From Dugong dugon (lineage: Eukaryota; Chordata; Mammalia; Sirenia; Dugongidae), in NCBI GenBank assembly GCA_030035585.1, contig CM057480.1, positions 5,945,001 through 6,009,000 of the forward strand: DNA of 64,000 nucleotides, in the 5' to 3' direction. How positions within the stretch are numbered: the stretch's first letter is position 1; each line of letters opens with the position of its first letter. The notes under the pieces are model-generated. The model ran no database searches, was not told where the DNA came from, and saw only the letters and a list, made by a program, of their open reading frames with translations. Positions 33,901 through 44,057 of this stretch are shown piece after piece. The translations under genes were made by a program, and so were the position numbers.

Positions 33901-35020
33901 GACAGGGGTGATTGGTGTAGGCACAGGTATCCGGCTGCAGTAGGGGTTCATGCACTGAGTAAGGCAGGGAAGTGACGGCTGCCCCTGAGTGTCTGGGAAG
34001 AAAGCGTCTCCCTGTTCCCTATAGCGCGTAGGTGGGTGGGTTCTACAGCCGGACTGTGGGCACCCAGTGCTGTTGGCTGTAAGGAGTGGCAGGCACCACT
34101 TATTCTTGGACCCTTCTTGAGGGTGGTTAGGTGGTGTGGGTGGAGCCACCAGTCTTCAGGCCCCTGATATGGGTAGGTGAAGACCCTGCTTAATGGGCAG
34201 AGCAGTATCAAATGTCATGAACCTGCCACTCTAACATACACCTGATAGAGTGAAATTAGGCTTCAGGTATATACCCTGTTGTACTGTGCTAATGAGGGCC
34301 TATGCTGTTGAAATGGGCCCACATGAGTCTATGCAGGGGTGAAAGGCATTCAAAGTCTGTGGACCCCTCATCCCTGTGCCCAGGGAGCTGTGCCTGCCCT
34401 GAGTTCCCAGCTTAGGGGAGCTGGCAGATTATTTATTCCTGTTTGTTTGTTTGTTACCTCTCCAAGGTCGAGAGAGTGGCTCAGGGTGCGTGACAGGTCC
34501 TACTTCTGGCCCAGGGGATGTGGCAGTTGCTGAAGTTGGCCAGGGACTTGGTGCAGAGCAGTAAGGGAGCATGTAAATGGAAGAGAGGTTCTTCCCATAT
34601 GGGGGGTTTTTTGATCTGTGAGGTAGGTTAGATGCATGTACTTACTTTTTGTTGATTGAGCACTGCTGTCCACTGGTTCCTTAGGCTCGAGTATACTCTA
34701 TGCCGCTCAGTCTGTCTCGATGTGGAAAATGCGTCCCAGTCGCCACTGCTTGCCTCACTGCTCATGTGAGCCCATCCAGCCTGCGAGGAGCGGTTTCCAC
34801 CATGTCAGGTCTGGCAGCTCCTCGCTGCTTCTGAACCATCTGCCCCTCCTCCTGCCACTCAGTCCAATTCCTCAACTTTGCCCCAATTCCTCAACTTTGC
34901 CTTTGATGTTCAGGACTCCTAGATTGTCATATATAATTGATTCGTTTGTTTTTTTGGGTCTTTGTTGTAAGAGGGACCATTGGAAGCATCTGACTATTCT
35001 GCCATCCCGGCCCCGCCTCC
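30907..35020 (-). mobile_element. L1 with internal ORF2 deletion, intact 5' end and target duplication
   Basis: Minus-strand L1 of about 4.1 kb. The 5' end lies at 35020 (GGAGGCGGGGCCGGGATGGC) with a 5'UTR of about 1.4 kb. ORF1 remnants (33577-32640) show a charged coiled coil then the C-terminal domain. ORF2 starts near 32175 and carries endonuclease motifs (GHYIMIKGSI, INTYAPN, SDHKAIK). At about 31190-31200 the ORF2 reading (QQIEREQQKKPS...) passes into L1 3'UTR sequence, ending in an A-rich tail at 30907-30945. The reverse-transcriptase and C-terminal regions, roughly 900 codons, are missing. Perfect 13-bp direct repeats tgtcataattatt flank it (30894-30906 and 35021-35033). ORF1 and the endonuclease frame hold stops, so it is inactive. 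Confidence 0.88.
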
Positions 35021-35033
35021 TGTCATAATTATT

Positions 35034-35400
35034 TTATTATAGCTTTTTAAGCCTTGATATCTAGTAAGGTAAGCCAACCTTTGCCCCACGCTTTTCTTCT
35101 GCAGCCGTGTCTTAACAGTTCTTGGTCCAGTGTCTTTCACATGAACTTTAGAATCATCTTGGCAAATTTCTAATGAAACTCTGTTGGGGGTTTGATTGTT
35201 ATCGCATTACTTTGGGGAAACCGGACATCTTTCTGATGCTGAGTCTTCCTGTCCATGAATGTGGAATATTGCTCCATTTATTTTGGTATTCTGTAATATC
35301 TCTCGTTAGAATGTATTCTTTTCTCCCTCTAAGAGCTTTCCTGCTTTTGTATAATTAATGTCCTGTGCTTGCAGCTGAGTTATCTTTCTCAGCCTGTTTC
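35034..35400 (-). repeat. Older L1 ORF2 fragment, antisense (right part)
   Basis: 'agaatcatcttggcaaattt', 'acatctttctgatgctgagt' and 'ggaatattgctccatttatt' are reversed L1 ORF2 C-terminal landmarks continuing 30700-30906. Confidence 0.78.
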
Positions 35401-35481
35401 TCTTAGAAGGTTGGGAATTCAGAAGGCTCTTATCATTTTAAACTGCCTCTGTCTCTTTTAGTTCAAGATGGTTTTATTAGT

Positions 35482-35640
35482 ACCAAAACCTAACCCATTG
35501 CCGTCAAGTTGATTCTGACTCAACGCGACCCTATAAGACAGTATACAACTGTCCCATAGGATTTTCGAGGAGCAGCTGGTGGATTCGAACTGCTGACCTT
35601 TTGGTTAGTAGCCGAGCTCTTAACCTACACTACCAGGGCT
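35482..35640 (-). repeat. AfroSINE, antisense
   Basis: Tail 'accaaaacctaacccattg', core 'gttgattctgactcaacgcg', head 'cgagctcttaacctacac'. Short direct repeat attagta on both sides. Confidence 0.92.
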
Positions 35641-36112
35641 ACTTCATTAGTATAGCTCTCTTTAAAAATTGTGAATTTTGTGTGAGTTTGCTTAGGGTTC
35701 ATTCCCTATTTACTGCCATTTATTACTTTATGATTTATCCTTCTCTCAAGTGCCAGTGTCCTCACTGTAACCTGAGGAGAACTCATCCCTTTCCGGTCTG
35801 GAACTTGGTTCTCCTTGCTTCTGTATCTGAAACCTATTACCTTTGTATCCAACACTTCACCTTATAAGTAGTTAACAGCTAAGTAGAATGGAATTTTCTC
35901 TGGATACTTAAGATGCTTTTCTTAAGGAACGGCAGAACCTCTTAAAGTAATATTTGGAATTTTTGCAATGTGCCCACTCTAGTCATTCTAGCATACTGGA
36001 AACCATGACGTCTCCTGAGTGGCAATATCCTCTCTACTTCCCCCACCTCCCCCACTCACATACACACACGTACCGCCCCGTGGGAAGTTGTAGCACAAGA
36101 TTCAGCAAATTA
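35641..36112. other. Intronic sequence, nothing assigned
   Basis: No exon or named repeat was seen. A short C/CA-rich stretch lies at 36036-36072. Confidence 0.4.
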
Positions 36113-36432
36113 TAGTCCAAGGGGCAAATCCAGCCAACTGTCTATTCTTGCTTTGGCTGTGAGCTAAGATTTTTTTTTTTTAATCTTTCTAAATGGTTAA
36201 AAATATTGAAAAGATGAGTAACATATTGTGCCATGTGAAAACTATGTGAAATTAGAATTTCAGTGTCCCGTCAGTAAGAGGTATTGGAGCACAGCCTCAC
36301 TCATTGATTTACACACTGTCTGGCCGCTTTCATGCTGCAGTAGCAGAGTTGAGCAGTCGCAGCAGAGATCAAATGGCCTGCAAAGTCTGAACTATTTACT
36401 GTCTTACCCTTTACAGAAAAAATTTCTGACCT
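36113..36432 (+). repeat. hAT-like TIR repeat (copy 2)
   Basis: 'aaatccagccaactgtctat', 'ttggagcacagcctcactca', 'tgcagtagcagagttgagca' and 'accctttacagaaaaaattt'. Same family as 18205-18436, longer and with a T-run insertion at 36171. Confidence 0.65.
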
Positions 36433-36436
36433 CTTC

Positions 36437-36859
36437 TCTTAGTCATCTAGTGCTGCTGTAATGGAAGTACCACAAATGTGTGGCTTTAACAAACAGAAGT
36501 TTATTTTCTCACAGTTTAGGAGGCTAGAAGTCCAAACAAATTCAGGGTGCCATCTTCAGGAGAAGATTTTCCCTCTCTGTTGGGTCTCGAGGAAGGTCCT
36601 TGTCTCTTCTGAGCTTCTGCTACTGCGGAATCTTCATGTTACTTGTCATTTCTCTTCACCCATTTCTACTTGTTAGCTTATGTTTAATCTCCTTAATATC
36701 TCAAAAGAGACTGAGTCAAGAACACCCTACACTAATCCTGCCTCGTTAACATAACAAAGACAGCCCGTTCCCAAACGGGATTATAAACACAGGCATAGAA
36801 GTTAGGATTTACAACACATGGGGCAGGGGGTTGTGGGGGACACAATTCAGTCCGTAACA
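36437..36859 (-). mobile_element. MaLR-type solo LTR (second copy), antisense
   Basis: The minus strand begins TGTTACGGACTGAATTGTGT at 36859 and ends next to 'cttagtcatctagtgctgct'. It shares the AATAAA-bearing 'aagtttattttctcacagt' block with 1806-2313. A shared 8-mer cctcttct lies on both sides. Confidence 0.82.
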
Positions 36860-37102
36860 CCCCTCTTCTAGAATGGTTAGACAGCTGCGCAAAGCTCATG
36901 TATTGTGTTGTAGCCCAGTAACTCTCTAATGTGATTGTTTACCCGGTCATACTTGAGGGAGCCATAGTCAGGTTGGAAGCCAGCATTTCTCTTCCTTTCA
37001 GCCCAGCCTGTACTTGTGCTTCTGCTTTCAAGCTTGCATTAGCTGAATACTTCTCTTGGTGTGCACACTGGTGTGCACACTCTTTTCTTGCAGTAATGTG
37101 GT
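36860..37102. other. Intronic sequence, nothing assigned
   Basis: The palindrome gtgtgcacac occurs twice at 37059-37082. No exon was seen. Confidence 0.4.
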
Positions 37103-37256
37103 GTTTTTATGCAAATAATGCTCACCTTCTGCATTTGTTTCTGGCCATGCCCTCCCCCATCTCCCACCCCAGGCACCCTCACAAGCACCTCCATGTTAAT
37201 CCTCTTCCACATGTTGCTGTAAAAAAAAATTAGTCCACTTATGAAAATACCTCCAA
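37103..37256 (+). repeat. Half copy of the palindromic fold-back element
   Basis: It carries the left arm and centre of the element at 46005-46222 in the same order ('gtttttatgcaaataatgct', 'catgccctcccccatctccc', 'acatgttgctgtaaaaaaaa'). The match is lost after about 37252, so most of the right arm is missing. Confidence 0.7.
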
Positions 37257-38045
37257 GTGATTTGGAATATTTGTGTGTGTGTGCATGTGCACGCTTGCTT
37301 ATTTTTAATATTTTAAAAAATTATATTGATTTTTTTAAACATCTAAGTAATTGCTTTGTAATTTATTTACCCTTATAATTGTTGAATTTTTTCTATAGCA
37401 AGTGCCTTCATTCCCTTTTCAGATCATTAAATTTATTGTTCTTACTTTTAATTTGTCATTTTATATTGCCCTACAACTTTGTTATGCTGTCCTGCAGTCC
37501 ATCTCTTACTGCTGTTAAATCTCACATATAAGTCTTCAAGGGTTTTTGTTTTTTAAGATGAGGAGCTTTTTACCTACCTTTGGAAATGCTATGTACTTTT
37601 TATTATGATGATATTAATTTCTTAAATCCAATTTTCAAGTATGAATGTGTCCTTTGGCAGATGTTAAAGCTTCATTGGGAGTATGTTTGAGAGGTTTTTA
37701 AGTTCATTGACCCTTGGAATGTATGCCTTGTGTAGCTGAAGTCCATTTTGAGTATTAAATTCTTAACATGAAGTAATATATCTATGTAGAGTTAGAAAGT
37801 TAAGTACCACCTGTATCAGCTAGGAGTCAGTCAAGGGGCAGAAACAACATCAGCTCTGTTTACAGAGAGAATTTACTGTAAAGGATTATTAGATGAGTAT
37901 TGAAGAAGTAATGCTTTTTTATAAAATAGAATGTCCCTCAAAATTATGCCTTTGTTAATATTGAAAAGGTTATATTTTTATTTTGTCCTTGGTGTTAAAA
38001 TATTTAAAATCGATGTTAAAAAATAAATTTCCTTTTAATTAGCAG
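37257..38045. other. End of the 16.8-kb intron
   Basis: AT-rich with no named repeat. The polypyrimidine and acceptor region ('aaatttccttttaattagcag') closes the intron. Confidence 0.5.
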
Positions 38046-38125
38046 GTGCTTCTAAGGAAGGAGGTGCTGGAGCAGTTGATGAAGATGATTTTATAAAAGC
38101 TTTCACAGACGTTCCTTCTATTCAG
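38046..38125 (+). CDS. CLASP2: CLASP2 exon, start of TOG2
   Basis: 80 bp. It completes the Gly codon (G|GT) and encodes A-S-K-E-G-G-A-G-A-V-D-E-D-D-F-I-K-A-F-T-D-V-P-S-I-Q, beta residues 61-87. The Gly-rich end of the linker runs into the acidic first helix of TOG2. The donor is GTAGGG. The acceptor is a tandem tag-cag: using the upstream AG (38041-38042) would start the exon at 38043 and insert one Ala codon, giving V-G-A-G-A-S. The CAG acceptor is the expected main site. Confidence 0.96.
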
Positions 38126-38504
38126 GTAGGGCGCCCAATGGAGTGGCTTTCCCATGAATGTGGCTTGTGTACCTGTCTATAGAATTAGTTTTGTTGCTTT
38201 CCTTATTCTTTCTTTTCTTAAATAACTACATGAATAAAATACTTGACTTATTATTACCAAGCTGTCATTTGTTGTTACTTTTAGTTTTTCAAGTGATATT
38301 TTCAATGAGGGTGAAATAAAATTGAATCCATATTGTTGAATCACATTACATTGTAATGTTCTACTTAAAGTTCAGATTCTGGTTCTCAGTCCAGAAAGAT
38401 GTTGGAGATTGGGTGACAATAGAAATTTGGAAGTCATTTGCATAGAAGGAATTGACCTAGTCAAAGCAAATGTATGAGTAAATAAGAAGTATTATTTGTC
38501 TGTT
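38126..38504. other. Intron, nothing assigned
   Basis: Short AT-rich intronic stretch after the TOG2-start exon. Confidence 0.4.
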
Positions 38505-38895
38505 TTAAAAATTAATAGAAATGGTGTATTGCAAATAGCATTCTGCAACTTGACTTTTCACTCATTATTGTTTTTCACACTATAAAATGTGTGACTCTTG
38601 TTCATTCACTTTGATGGATAGGTAGTATTCTGTTGTATGAACAGACCACAATTCTGAAGGACATTTAGGTTGTTTCTAGCTTTTTGCTCTCCCGCACCGT
38701 GCTGCAGTGAGGATTCTTGTACGTACGTCCTTGATTATTTGTTGGAGTCTTTTTCGGGTGTAAACATAGGAGTGCGGTTGCATGCCTGTAATCTACAGCC
38801 TTATTAGATGTTACTCTGTAGGATGGTTGTACCAGTTGAGACTCCTACAGACTGTCTTTGCAGACTCTCTTCAGCTGTCTGTATTACCTGTTTAG
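38505..38895 (-). repeat. Old L1 3' fragment, antisense
   Basis: 'cattctgcaacttgactttt', 'ggacatttaggttgtttcta' and 'gatggttgtaccagttgaga' follow reversed L1M 3' order. Confidence 0.68.
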
Positions 38896-39644
38896 CTCTG
38901 TGAAAGGAAAAATTGTCCAGTAAGCTGTCTGATTTACTTAGATCTTAAAAGTTGTTGGAAAGCTTTAGAAACTTTTCTGATTTGAGTGTATTTTGTTATC
39001 CGTTGATTGGGTCTATCGTTCTTATTTTAACGTATTTACTTTTTCAAATGAAGGGAAAAATATAACCCCCGAAACACACCCTTTCCTTTTGTATTTTACA
39101 GGCCTTTCTTATAAGGGCCAGATTAGTGTTGGAGGAACAAGTGGTAAAACTTAACTGAACTTGAACTTTTTTTTTGTTGAATGAGTTGCCAGACTGATAC
39201 CATCATGGCGTCCGTGAAGCCAAGGGCTGCTCAACTCTGTGGAGGGAAAAAACCTGTTTCGCAGTTATCCATCCAGGGCTTCTTTACAACTAACCTCGCA
39301 CCGCCCTCCCAGGCCTTCCCCTTCCAAACGTTCCACACCTTCCATTATGCCTTCTGGACACCTGTTTCATAGCAGCAAGTCCTCTAAACCCTTAACCTCG
39401 TGTTTTGAGGGTCCCTTCAACATCCTTGCTTTAGTTAAAACTTGGTTGTTTCTTGAAGCTCTTTAAAGGGGAGGCCGTTTATTACCCTTGACCCACATGT
39501 CCTCGGGATTTGATAGGGGGTCTGTTGTTCTTGCTGTCCTCACTGCCACTTGGTGATCATTATTCCAGTGCCCACTCATGTGAGAGATTCATGCTCTGTG
39601 GACGGCCTCCTGCTGCTGCTGTGTACTGACGTGGACAGCTTTCA
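38896..39644. other. Intron, nothing assigned
   Basis: The 39181-39466 segment is GC-richer with two short frames, but no splice sites in CLASP2 phase and no recognised similarity. Confidence 0.4.
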
Positions 39645-39840
39645 CTGTTGGCCTGGGTTGGAATCCCAGCTCTCCCACACTAGTGTGCAGCCTTGGGCAG
39701 GTTACCCGGTTTGCTCATCTTAGGCTAGTAATATTAGTGCTCACTCAGAGGGTTCTTGCTCAGGTTTGTCTCCCTGTTGTCTAGCCTAGTGCACTTCTGT
39801 TAGGTGAATATTTGTTGAATGAATGAGAGAATAAATGGCA
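39645..39840 (+). repeat. MIR element with conserved 3' tail
   Basis: 'cagccttgggcaggttaccc' and the tail 'gtgaatatttgttgaatgaa' are typical of MIR. Confidence 0.78.
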
Positions 39841-40320
39841 TCTAGCTGCTTGGCAAATGGCTCCAGAGGAGACAAAGCATGGGGCTGTCCTGGCTACAGC
39901 CTGTCAGAACATTGGAGGGAAAAAAATCTGTGCTAAAAATACATCCTTTTGGCAGTATTTTGTAATAAGGGTATGAGTACAATGAGCTGTGTTATGTACC
40001 TGAAGTCGTCTTGAGACATTAGGCCCGTCTTTATTAATTACTTGGGGGTTTGCATCTTGTTTTTAAATTTCAAAGCATTTAAGAGCATATTTAAAGTTAC
40101 TTCTGAGGAGGAAAATAGCAAAAGGGGCAACAGGTAAGGTAGAAAGACAGAATATTTTTTAATATTGTCTATACTGTATTTCCTGTCTACAAAATAATAA
40201 TAATAATGCTAGAGTGGGAAATAACCTTATTACTTGAAAGGTTATTTTGAAAATCAGGGCATAATTTTAATATTGTTTACGTCAAGAAATGTTGTTATAA
40301 TTCTGAATCTTTTCTTTAAG
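39841..40320. other. Intron before the second TOG2 exon
   Basis: AT-rich and unassigned. It ends with the acceptor tract 'gaatcttttctttaag'. Confidence 0.5.
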
Positions 40321-40413
40321 ATCTATTCTAGTCGAGAACTTGAAGAAACATTAAATAAAATCAGGGAAATTTTGTCAGATGACAAACATGATTGGGATCA
40401 GCGTGCCAATGCA
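40321..40413 (+). CDS. CLASP2: CLASP2 TOG2 exon (HEAT repeat A region)
   Basis: 93 bp, phase 0 at both ends, donor GTAAGT. It encodes beta residues 88-118: I-Y-S-S-R-E-L-E-E-T-L-N-K-I-R-E-I-L-S then D-D-K-H-D-W-D-Q-R-A-N-A. The conserved W in the D-W-D-Q-R loop sits where TOG domains place an intra-HEAT loop tryptophan on the tubulin-facing surface. Skipping it would keep the frame. Identity is near certain; the tubulin-contact role is family knowledge. Confidence 0.97.
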
Positions 40414-40611
40414 GTAAGTTTTTTCTAAAACGTCTTATTCCTTTCCTTATTTTTTCAGTGTTCATTTTTAAAAATACGGAAATTGATTAGTAGTACTATC
40501 TGATGTCTGGTTATGAAAGAGAGAGTCTAATAGGTAAGATTTCTTTCTGGAAATCATATTTAAATAATACTGGATATGAAGCAGCCTGGCGTTTTCTGAT
40601 TTAGGGTCAGG
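40414..40611. other. Intron, nothing assigned
   Basis: Short intronic stretch before the L1 tail. Confidence 0.4.
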
Positions 40612-40905
40612 TTTTTTTTTTTTTTTTAATTTATCTTATTTTTGTTGTTGAGAATATACACAGCAGGACATAGACTAATCCAACAATTTCTGCATGTATA
40701 AATCAGTGACATTGATTACCTTCTTTGAGTTGTGCAGCCATTCTCACCCACCTTTTTGGAGCTGCTCCTCCACCGTTAACATAAACTCACTGCCCCCTAA
40801 ATTTCCTAACTTTCAAGTTGCTATCTATTGTCTGTTTGATCTTAGGGTCAGTTTTTATTTTGCTTTTGCTTATCAGATAGAACCCATCCCATCCATTTGT
40901 CAGCC
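40612..40905 (-). repeat. L1 3' end, antisense, with poly(A) tract
   Basis: A T-run (40612-40627) is followed by 'gttgttgagaatatacacag', 'acatgtataaatcagtgaca'-like sequence and 'ataaactcactgccccctaa', as in reversed L1 3'UTR. Confidence 0.7.
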
Positions 40906-40912
40906 TCTCCAC

Positions 40913-41300
40913 CGAAACCAAAAATCCAAATCCATTGCCACTGAGTTGATTCTGACTCATGGCAACTCCCGTGTGTTACAGTGTAGAACTGCTCCATAGC
41001 GTTTTCTTGGCTATAATCTTTATGGAAGCAGATCACCAGGCCTTTCTTCCACGGTGCCGCTGGGTGGGCTCAAATTGCAAACCTTTCGGTTAGTCTTAAA
41101 GCATAAACCATTTGGAAACCCTGGTTGCATAGCGGTTAAGTGTTATGGCTGCTAACCAAAAGGTCGGCAGTTTGAATCCACCAGCTGCTCCTTGGAAACT
41201 GTATGGTGCAGTTCTACTCTGTCCTGTAGGGTCGCTGTGAGTCAGAATTGACTCAGTGGCAGTGGGTTTTTGGTTATAAACCGTTTGTGCCACCCAGGGA
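40913..41300 (-). repeat. AfroSINE (antisense) interrupted by a sense AfroSINE
   Basis: The tail and body (40913-41113) and the head end (41276-41300, 'accgtttgtgccacccaggg') are separated by the copy at 41114-41275. Confidence 0.92.
41114..41275 (+). repeat. AfroSINE nested in the previous SINE
   Basis: A complete sense copy, flanked by 11-bp repeats ataaaccattt (41103-41113) and ataaaccgttt (41276-41286), one mismatch. Confidence 0.94.
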
Positions 41301-42139
41301 CCCAGCTCTTACATGTGCAACTGACCAGGGAAGTGTGAGGCCTCTCTGTGGGGTGACAGGGTTGCTCTTCAGTACTGCCCCCTATTCATGTAATAAGGTT
41401 TACCAGCGAAGCAGTTCACACTGCCTCTGGGAGCTGAATATTTTCATAGTGTTGACATCCATTCACAACAGGGTGTCCCTTTGTCTAGCTTTTCTCTTTC
41501 TTTTCTCACATATCTCTCATTGAACGTGATGCATATTTATCACTTATCAAAGAAAAAAGGAAAAAGTCTCATATCCTTGAATTGAGAACATTTTTATTTA
41601 GCCTGAATTCCTTGAGGAAAACATTTGATGAATTTTACAATAATACTCGCATTGACAAAGGACCCTCTATTTTTAAGTTCATGAATTTGACATCTAACGT
41701 ACTACCAACTGAGTACCTAAGCATCCTCAAGAAGCCGGAAAATGGGTTTCATGTGAAGACTCCCTTCTTCTCTGAGAGTTCCCAAATGAGCTGAACGTGA
41801 ACATCTCCATTTTGATGAATAAAATCAAAATGGCCTTTGATGCTATGAACAAAAGATAATTTTTCAGCTTCCCTTTGTTTGGAAGTCTACGTATCTTAAA
41901 ATTCAAAATACTGTTTTTACCAGTGGATTTGTTGCTCCACAGTTGTTAAATATAGTTTGTTATTCTCACTTCAGTTCTGAGACTAGTGGATGCAGGAGGG
42001 CCTTTGTTACAGGTGATCTGTGGAGAAATGTGACAGATTAGAGGGTGTCAGTATAAAACGTGAACTTTGTACTTGGGGTGTTCCGTTTTACTGTGAAAGT
42101 ACCCATTTGGAAACAGCAGATGGTGTTTTATTTATTCAT
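41301..42139. other. Intron with an unexplained 70-codon frame
   Basis: The frame 41582-41794 encodes a plausible-looking but unrecognised peptide (contains K-G-P-S-I-F-K-F-M-N-L-T-S-N) and ends in TGA. It could be a decayed transposase or a retrocopy fragment. There are no splice signals in CLASP2 phase. The rest is unassigned. Confidence 0.4.
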
Positions 42140-42965
42140 TTATTTATTAATTAGAAAAGTGACACAGCCTCATTGTAATAACTGAAACAACGCAGAGGAT
42201 TATAAAGCAAAAGTTAATATTTCATTCCTATTAATGAAATAAATGTTTTCATTTTGAAGTCTAACCTTTTCTAGGTATATGTATTCAAACATGAATAATC
42301 AGATAAATGCAGTTTTTTTTCAACCCTTTTTATAAAAACAAATAGGATCATACTGCATATATTACTTAGTAACTTGCTTTTTTTAACTTAACAAATCCTG
42401 CCTATTCTGCACAGCTGTATGTGTGTCAGGCATATAAGAGGTGCTCAGATATTATTGTATGCAGATGAGCATGTACCTATATTCCTAAGTTCAAAGCAAC
42501 TGTGTAGCTTATTAAGCCATTTCCCATTGGATATCTTTTTAATTGACCTTCAGTGATTTTATTTTTATTTTTTGCTATTTTAACAATGCTGCAATATATG
42601 CCCTTGTACACATTTGTAACCGTGGTGTTTATTTTTATAGGTTAGATTTTAAAATGTGTGGTTATTGGGTAAAGAGTAGATGCAATTTTATTTTAGTAGA
42701 TGCTGCCAAAATATTTTGAAAAAAGATATTAGTCATTCATAATTTTACTTATGTTGTTCAAGAGCATTTATTTTTTTCTGGTACAGGATACTATTAAGTC
42801 TTTAATTTTTGCCAATCTGAAAGGGGAAAATCATGTATCTTTGTTGTAATTTGTATTTGCATATCTCCTAGTAAGGTAGATCACATTGTCATTTTTTTTT
42901 TGCCCAATTTAATACTGTTTATTATTATTTTTTCTTATTTTATTGTCATTCTTTGTTTAATGTCT
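42140..42965 (-). repeat. Old L1 3' region, antisense
   Basis: 'caaataggatcatactgcat', 'taagccatttcccattggat', 'ttaacaatgctgcaatatat' and 'tttgccaatctgaaagggga' follow reversed L1ME order. Confidence 0.75.
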
Positions 42966-43489
42966 CATGTGTCACAGGTTAATTTTTTCCTACCATATTG
43001 TGTTTTTTATTTTGTTTTTAGTTAACCTTGTTTACATGTCTTCTGGAATTTCTCTCTTTTTGATGGTAATATCATATACCTCAAAGTAATATATTTTTTC
43101 CATAATATTCACAGCATATCATTTTTATATTTACATCTTTAATCCATCCAAAATTAATAATTTAGAAAATCTCAGAATTTCATGTGAAATTATACATAAC
43201 GGTTTTTGTAAGCAAACTTTCAGCTTCTGAGTATGTGTGAGCACAGATGTGTATCTCTTTTGATTAATGTAATTTTATTATGCATGTCTGGTGTTTATGT
43301 AGAAAATATTTGGCAATCCTATATTAAAAACTAATGTTAATGGTATATAAGAGCAAGAAAGAGCAGTTTGCTTCACCGATTAGGTGTTATTATGCTTAAA
43401 TATAGACATGATGATGGCTTAGTGGTTGGTCTTTGAGTTTGTACTTTTGCTTATGGATGAATATAGTTTCCAGATTTGGCCCTTTTAAA
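42966..43489. other. AT-rich intron, nothing firmly assigned
   Basis: Probably more decayed L1, but no landmark is clear. Confidence 0.35.
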
Positions 43490-43622
43490 AATAGTTTCCG
43501 TTTCTGGATAGTGGTGATGGTTACATGACACTGTGACTATACTTAATGCCACTGACTTGTACGTTTTAAAATGGTGAAAATGGTAAAGTTATGCTGTGTG
43601 TACTTTACAACAATAAAAGATG
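43490..43622 (+). repeat. Old L1 3'UTR end, sense
   Basis: 'tagtggtgatggttacatga', 'cttaatgccactgacttgta' and 'aaaatggtaaagttatgctg' form the standard L1M tail. Confidence 0.82.
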
Positions 43623-43911
43623 ACTCCCTTAAAACTTGAACTTACTTATCAACTAATACAGTACATGTGTCTGTTGTGCATATAACTAAATCTAGAATAT
43701 TCTTTTCCAGAAAGCTTTTCTTTTTTTCTTTTTGGTTTGTATCATTTATTTGTAAGATTCACTGCTACCAAGGTGTCTGAATATAAATATACAAAAGCAT
43801 TGTATGTGTCACATTTAATTTTTTAAAATTTTGTCTAGGTTACTTCCATCCCCCCTTTCTTTTTGGTGTTGCCACCTTTTATGTCAATAATGAAAATTCT
43901 CTTTGTTTCAG

Positions 43912-44057
43912 CTTAAGAAAATTCGGTCATTGCTTGTTGCTGGAGCTGCACAATATGATTGCTTTTTCCAGCATTTGCGCTTGTTGGACGGTGCACTTAA
44001 GCTTTCGGCTAAGGATCTGAGATCCCAGGTGGTTAGAGAAGCTTGCATTACTGTAGC
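43912..44057 (+). CDS. CLASP2: CLASP2 TOG2 exon (HEAT repeats A-B)
   Basis: 146 bp, acceptor 'ctttgtttcag', donor GTAAGT. It encodes beta residues 119-166 plus two bases of Ala167: L-K-K-I-R-S-L-L-V-A-G-A-A-Q-Y-D-C-F-F-Q, then the amphipathic helices HLRLLDGALKLSAKDLRSQ and VVREACITV. This is the second half of the first HEAT repeat and the next repeat. In CLASP1 the matching segment reads, as I recall, L-L-L-A-G-A-A-E-Y-D-N; the residues here favour CLASP2. Confidence 0.97.
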
